Source of the DNA: Rhizophagus irregularis
Taxonomy: Eukaryota > Glomeromycota > Glomeromycetes > Glomerales > Glomeraceae
Assembly: GCF_026210795.1 (NCBI RefSeq)
Contig: NC_089430.1
Coordinates: forward strand, 3,720,001-3,784,000
Direction of reading: 5' to 3'
Length of the DNA stretch: 64,000 nucleotides
In this document: positions 60,526-64,000 of the stretch, one piece after another
How positions within the stretch are numbered: the stretch's first letter is position 1
Layout: every line of letters begins with the position of its first letter
Position numbers and translations under genes: made by a program
The notes under the pieces: generated by a model
The model's database searches: none
Told to the model about the DNA's origin: nothing
What the model saw: the letters and a program-made list of their open reading frames with translations, nothing else

Positions 60526-63500
60526 ATGGCTCGAGACACTGTAAAAAATGTCACTCCAGCTGAGGAACCTTCGAGTAAGGATAAACAAAAAGCAAAGGAG
60601 GAAAATGAAGCTAAAACCGATGGAGAGAAAAAAGACGAAGTCGAAGAATTAGTAAGTTTTATTTGAACATTAGTTACCTAGGCGTCGTTACAATCACACA
60701 CTATTATTGACGGGCTTATTTGAAGTTAATAATTGACTGGGAACTCGTAAATCGCGTTCGCTAAGTTGATACGCACCTTCTTCCTAAAATATTTTGGTAG
60801 AACCTTTCTACACGCTAAACACGCTTTGATAACTTTATTACATGTTTACAGTCGGAAGAAGATCTCCAATTAAAGAATGAGTTGGAAATGCTAGTAGAAA
60901 GATTGAAGGTGAGAGAAATATTAATATCAGCTTATTTAATTTATCGTAAATCGATTGGAAAGATCTTTTTTTCTTCTTTTTTTTTTAGAAAAAAATTGTT
61001 AATTTGGTCAATTGATCATGTATAGGAAGGAGATGTTAATCTTCATAGACCAGCATTAGAAAGCCTTCGAACGTTGATTCGTACGTCTACCAGTTCAATG
61101 ACCTCCGTTCCAAAGCCATTGAAGTTTTTAAGATCTCATTACGTTACCATAACTGAAATTTACCAGAATTGGCCACCGGGTGATAACAAAGTAATGACAA
61201 ACGATTATTGATCCATATTTTCAACTTTTTATAGTAATATATCTTTTTTTTTTAGTTATTTCTAGCAGACATTTTATCAGTGTTAGCAATGACTTACGAT
61301 GAGGGTAAAAGGGAATCTTTAAAATATAGATTGCAAGGATCACGTGAAGATCCAGGTTCTTGGGGGCACGAATACGTGAGGTGAGTATCCAATGTTTCTA
61401 TCCTGAATTATTCAACATTTATATTAATAATATTTTTATAATTTCAAGACATTTATCAACCGAAATCGGCCAAGAATATGTCTCCCGTACAGAGAAGGAG
61501 CTTAGCACGGACGATCTCATGGCACTTGCTTTGGAGGTTGTTCCATTTTTCTTAAAACATAATGCTGAAGCCGACGCTGTTGACTTGCTATTAGAATTGG
61601 AAGCAATTGACCAACTACCTCAATATGTAGATAAAGATACATATGCACGTGTTTGCCTCTATATGGTTAGGTACAGATTATCAAGAAACCACTTCAAGTG
61701 TTCTTTTTTATTTTTACATTACTGAATTATTATGTACGTATGTTCAGTTGTGTTAACTTGTTAGTACCCCCAGATGATATACAATTTTTACGCACAGCTC
61801 ATCAAATTTATCGTCAGCATGATAAATATACTGAAGCTGTGTCACTAGCTATTCGGCTTGGAGACCATGATTTGATAAAGGAAGATTTTGAAGCAGCGGG
61901 ACATATAGATGCGTACGTTTTCTTTATATTTATTATCATTCATGATTATAAGGTTCTAATTGACTACTTTTGTTTTCCAAAGACTTTTGCAAAAGCAAAT
62001 CGCTTTTCAATTGGGAAGGCAACAAATTGACATCCCCGAGATTGAAGATGAAGATCTTAAGGAGATATTGAGTAATTCACACCTATCTAAACACTTCATT
62101 GCTCTTGCAAAAGAGTTAGATGTTCTCGAACCAAAGACACCAGAAGATATTTATAAGAGCCATCTAGAAAATATTCGTTAGTAGCCTGTTTTACTTGTTA
62201 TTTTATATTTTAATATTAAAATAACATTTATTTCATATAATTAAAGGACCAGGATTTACGAGCGGAAGTGTTGATTCAGCACGACAAAATTTAGCATCCA
62301 CTTTTGTAAATGCTTTTGTTAATGCTGGATTTGCTAAAGATAAATTAATCTCAATAGAGGATGGTACAACGTGGATTTATAAAAATAAAGACCATGGTAA
62401 GGAATTATTTATATATTATTAGCATAATAAAATTTATATATACTTATATAAAATTATTTAAATTATTTTAATTTGTAGGAATGTTGAGCGCAGCTGCTTC
62501 TATCGGTATGATTATGTTATGGGATGTTGATCTCGGATTGTCGCATGTTGATAAATATTTATACTCTAGTGAAGATCATATTCAAGTAAGTTCTTACATT
62601 AATAAACACCGAAAGAAAGTAACGTTTAATGTCAATAATTGATCTACAGATGTTTTCATTTTCGTTTAGGCCGGTGCTCTTCTTGCCATCGGGCTTATAA
62701 ATACTGGAGTTCGTAATGAGAATGATCCAGCTTTTGCTTTACTTTCAGAACACATTGAAAAACCAAAAGCAATGATGCGAATTAGCGCTATAGTTGGGTA
62801 AGATAAATATGCAAAATACGATTTTTTTATTATTGTGTAAGGAAAGTCTTATTGATTATTGCGATTTTACCTGTTAGACTTGGTATGGCGTATTCTGGGT
62901 CCCACAGAGAAGATGTTCAAGAATTATTATCTCCGTTCATTAGTGATACTACATTAAATATGGAAATTGCTTCACTTGCAGCTCTATCGTTGGGGTTGGT
63001 ATTTGTAGGATCTTGCCATGGAGATATTACAAGTACAATATTACAAACAATGATGGAACGTGACGAATCTCAATTAAAAGAAACTTGGGGAAGGTTTATG
63101 GGTCTCGGATTAGCTTTATTATATCTTGGTAAGCTTTGTTTTTTTTGTTATTATTTTATAATATCGTCCATTTTAAATGGAGAGAAAACATCAACTTACA
63201 AGTAATTTTAAAATAAATAGGAAAGCAAGATGCTGCTGAAGCAACTCTTGAAACTTTGAAAGCTATTGAGCACCCTATTGGTAAACAGGTCAGAATATTG
63301 GTAGAAATTTGTTCTTATGCAGGTAAATTAATTAACAAAACTTTGAATGGCTTAATTAGATAAATACTAATCCATATATATATATTATTAAGGAACTGGA
63401 AATGTACTTAAAATCCAGGATATGTTACACGCGTGCAATGACCATTTAGATAAAGAGAAAGAGGATGATTTGCATCAGGCTTTTGCTGTATTAGGTGTAG

Positions 63501-64000
63501 CTCTGATAGCTATAGGTGAAGATATTGGTGCTGAAATGGCATTAAGGACATTCAATCATTTGGTAAGATTTTTTTTTTTTTTAAGTATTTACTTAATATA
63601 TATATCTTTCATTAGAATAATTCAAGAATATTATATTTTTAAATAATTTCACTTATCACACAGATGCATTATGGTGAACCAGTGATTCGTCGTGCAGTTC
63701 CTCTTGCATTAGGATTGCTGTGTGCCTCTAATCCACTTCTTAATGTCCTTGAAACGTTAAGTAAATATTCTCATGATAATGATGCGGATGTTGCTATTAA
63801 TGCTATTTTTGCTATGGGCCTTGTTGGTGCAGGAACAAATAATGCACGATTGGCACAAATGTTGAGACAACTTGCATCATATTATCATAAAGAACCAAAT
63901 TGCTTATTTATGGTTCGAATTTCACAGGTATAAATTTTATTGTTACTTATTTTGCCAGTATATTAATATTCTATTGACGAGTTATATATTCTAGGGGTTA
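60526..64000 (+). CDS. RPN1: 26S proteasome regulatory subunit Rpn1 (PSMD2), 3' end missing
   Basis: Fifteen exons begin inside the window: 60526-60651, 60852-60908, 61026-61190, 61256-61380, 61449-61670, 61748-61912, 61983-62176, 62247-62396, 62479-62585, 62670-62797, 62878-63128, 63221-63322, 63393-63562, 63664-63927, and 63995 onward. About 744 codons are visible of about 900 in the family. A charged Lys/Glu-rich start is followed by helical N-terminal repeats ([23 protein letters not shown]-like, [14 protein letters not shown]). Proteasome/cyclosome repeats follow ([68 protein letters not shown]). Rpn1 sits on the 19S base and docks ubiquitin-like shuttle factors and Ubp6. The window ends two codons into exon 15. 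Confidence 0.96.

Overview
The window is AT-rich eukaryotic nuclear DNA with short spliceosomal introns (mostly 50-150 bp, GTAAGT/GTATGT donors, TAG/CAG acceptors). It combines a fungal-type fused ARG5,6 arginine gene, a Ypq-type vacuolar amino-acid transporter, SPT2, TSC2, CFAP20 and many decayed DNA transposons. This points to an early-diverging, repeat-rich fungus, most likely an arbuscular mycorrhizal Glomeromycotina species such as Rhizophagus. The species assignment is inference from gene content and style. I see no rRNA, tRNA, CRISPR array or bacterial features.

Layout. 1-7.8 kb is accessory: a decayed DDE-transposase-like gene with a C2H2 finger between candidate terminal inverted repeats, then a broken MULE-type transposase (SWIM plus CCHC knuckle). 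7.8-19.6 kb holds a PQ-loop vacuolar transporter (-), SPT2 (+) and a single-exon TSC2/tuberin gene (+). 20-31.3 kb is a repeat-rich island: a candidate pogo-like MITE; a complete but decayed PIF/Harbinger element (22902-25896, TAT target duplication) inserted in a minus-strand orphan-family pseudogene; an orphan 409-aa gene; a 912-bp MITE with perfect 23-bp ends and TTA duplications; an inverted pair of related coding fragments; and an unresolved GC-richer gene-like stretch. 31.7-44.7 kb is dense housekeeping: Tra2-type SR protein, SCP2, a GNAT acetyltransferase, APN1, ARG5,6, VMA7 and CFAP20. 47.6-52.8 kb has a coiled-coil protein and a type II membrane glycosyltransferase. 57-64 kb has CDC34, RPS4 and the first ~744 codons of RPN1, which runs off the right edge.

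Shared themes: CDC34 and RPN1 are both in the ubiquitin-proteasome pathway; Ypq, VMA7 and ARG5,6 bear on vacuolar and arginine metabolism, and TSC2 is a TORC1-axis nutrient regulator. These are neighbours and not evidence of co-regulation. Two divergent pairs (VMA7/CFAP20, RPS4/RPN1) share intergenic spacers of only 140 and 207 bp. CACGTG hexamers appear several times more often than base composition predicts. Exon models were built by hand from splice signals, frame continuity and family knowledge. All spliced CDS totals are multiples of three.
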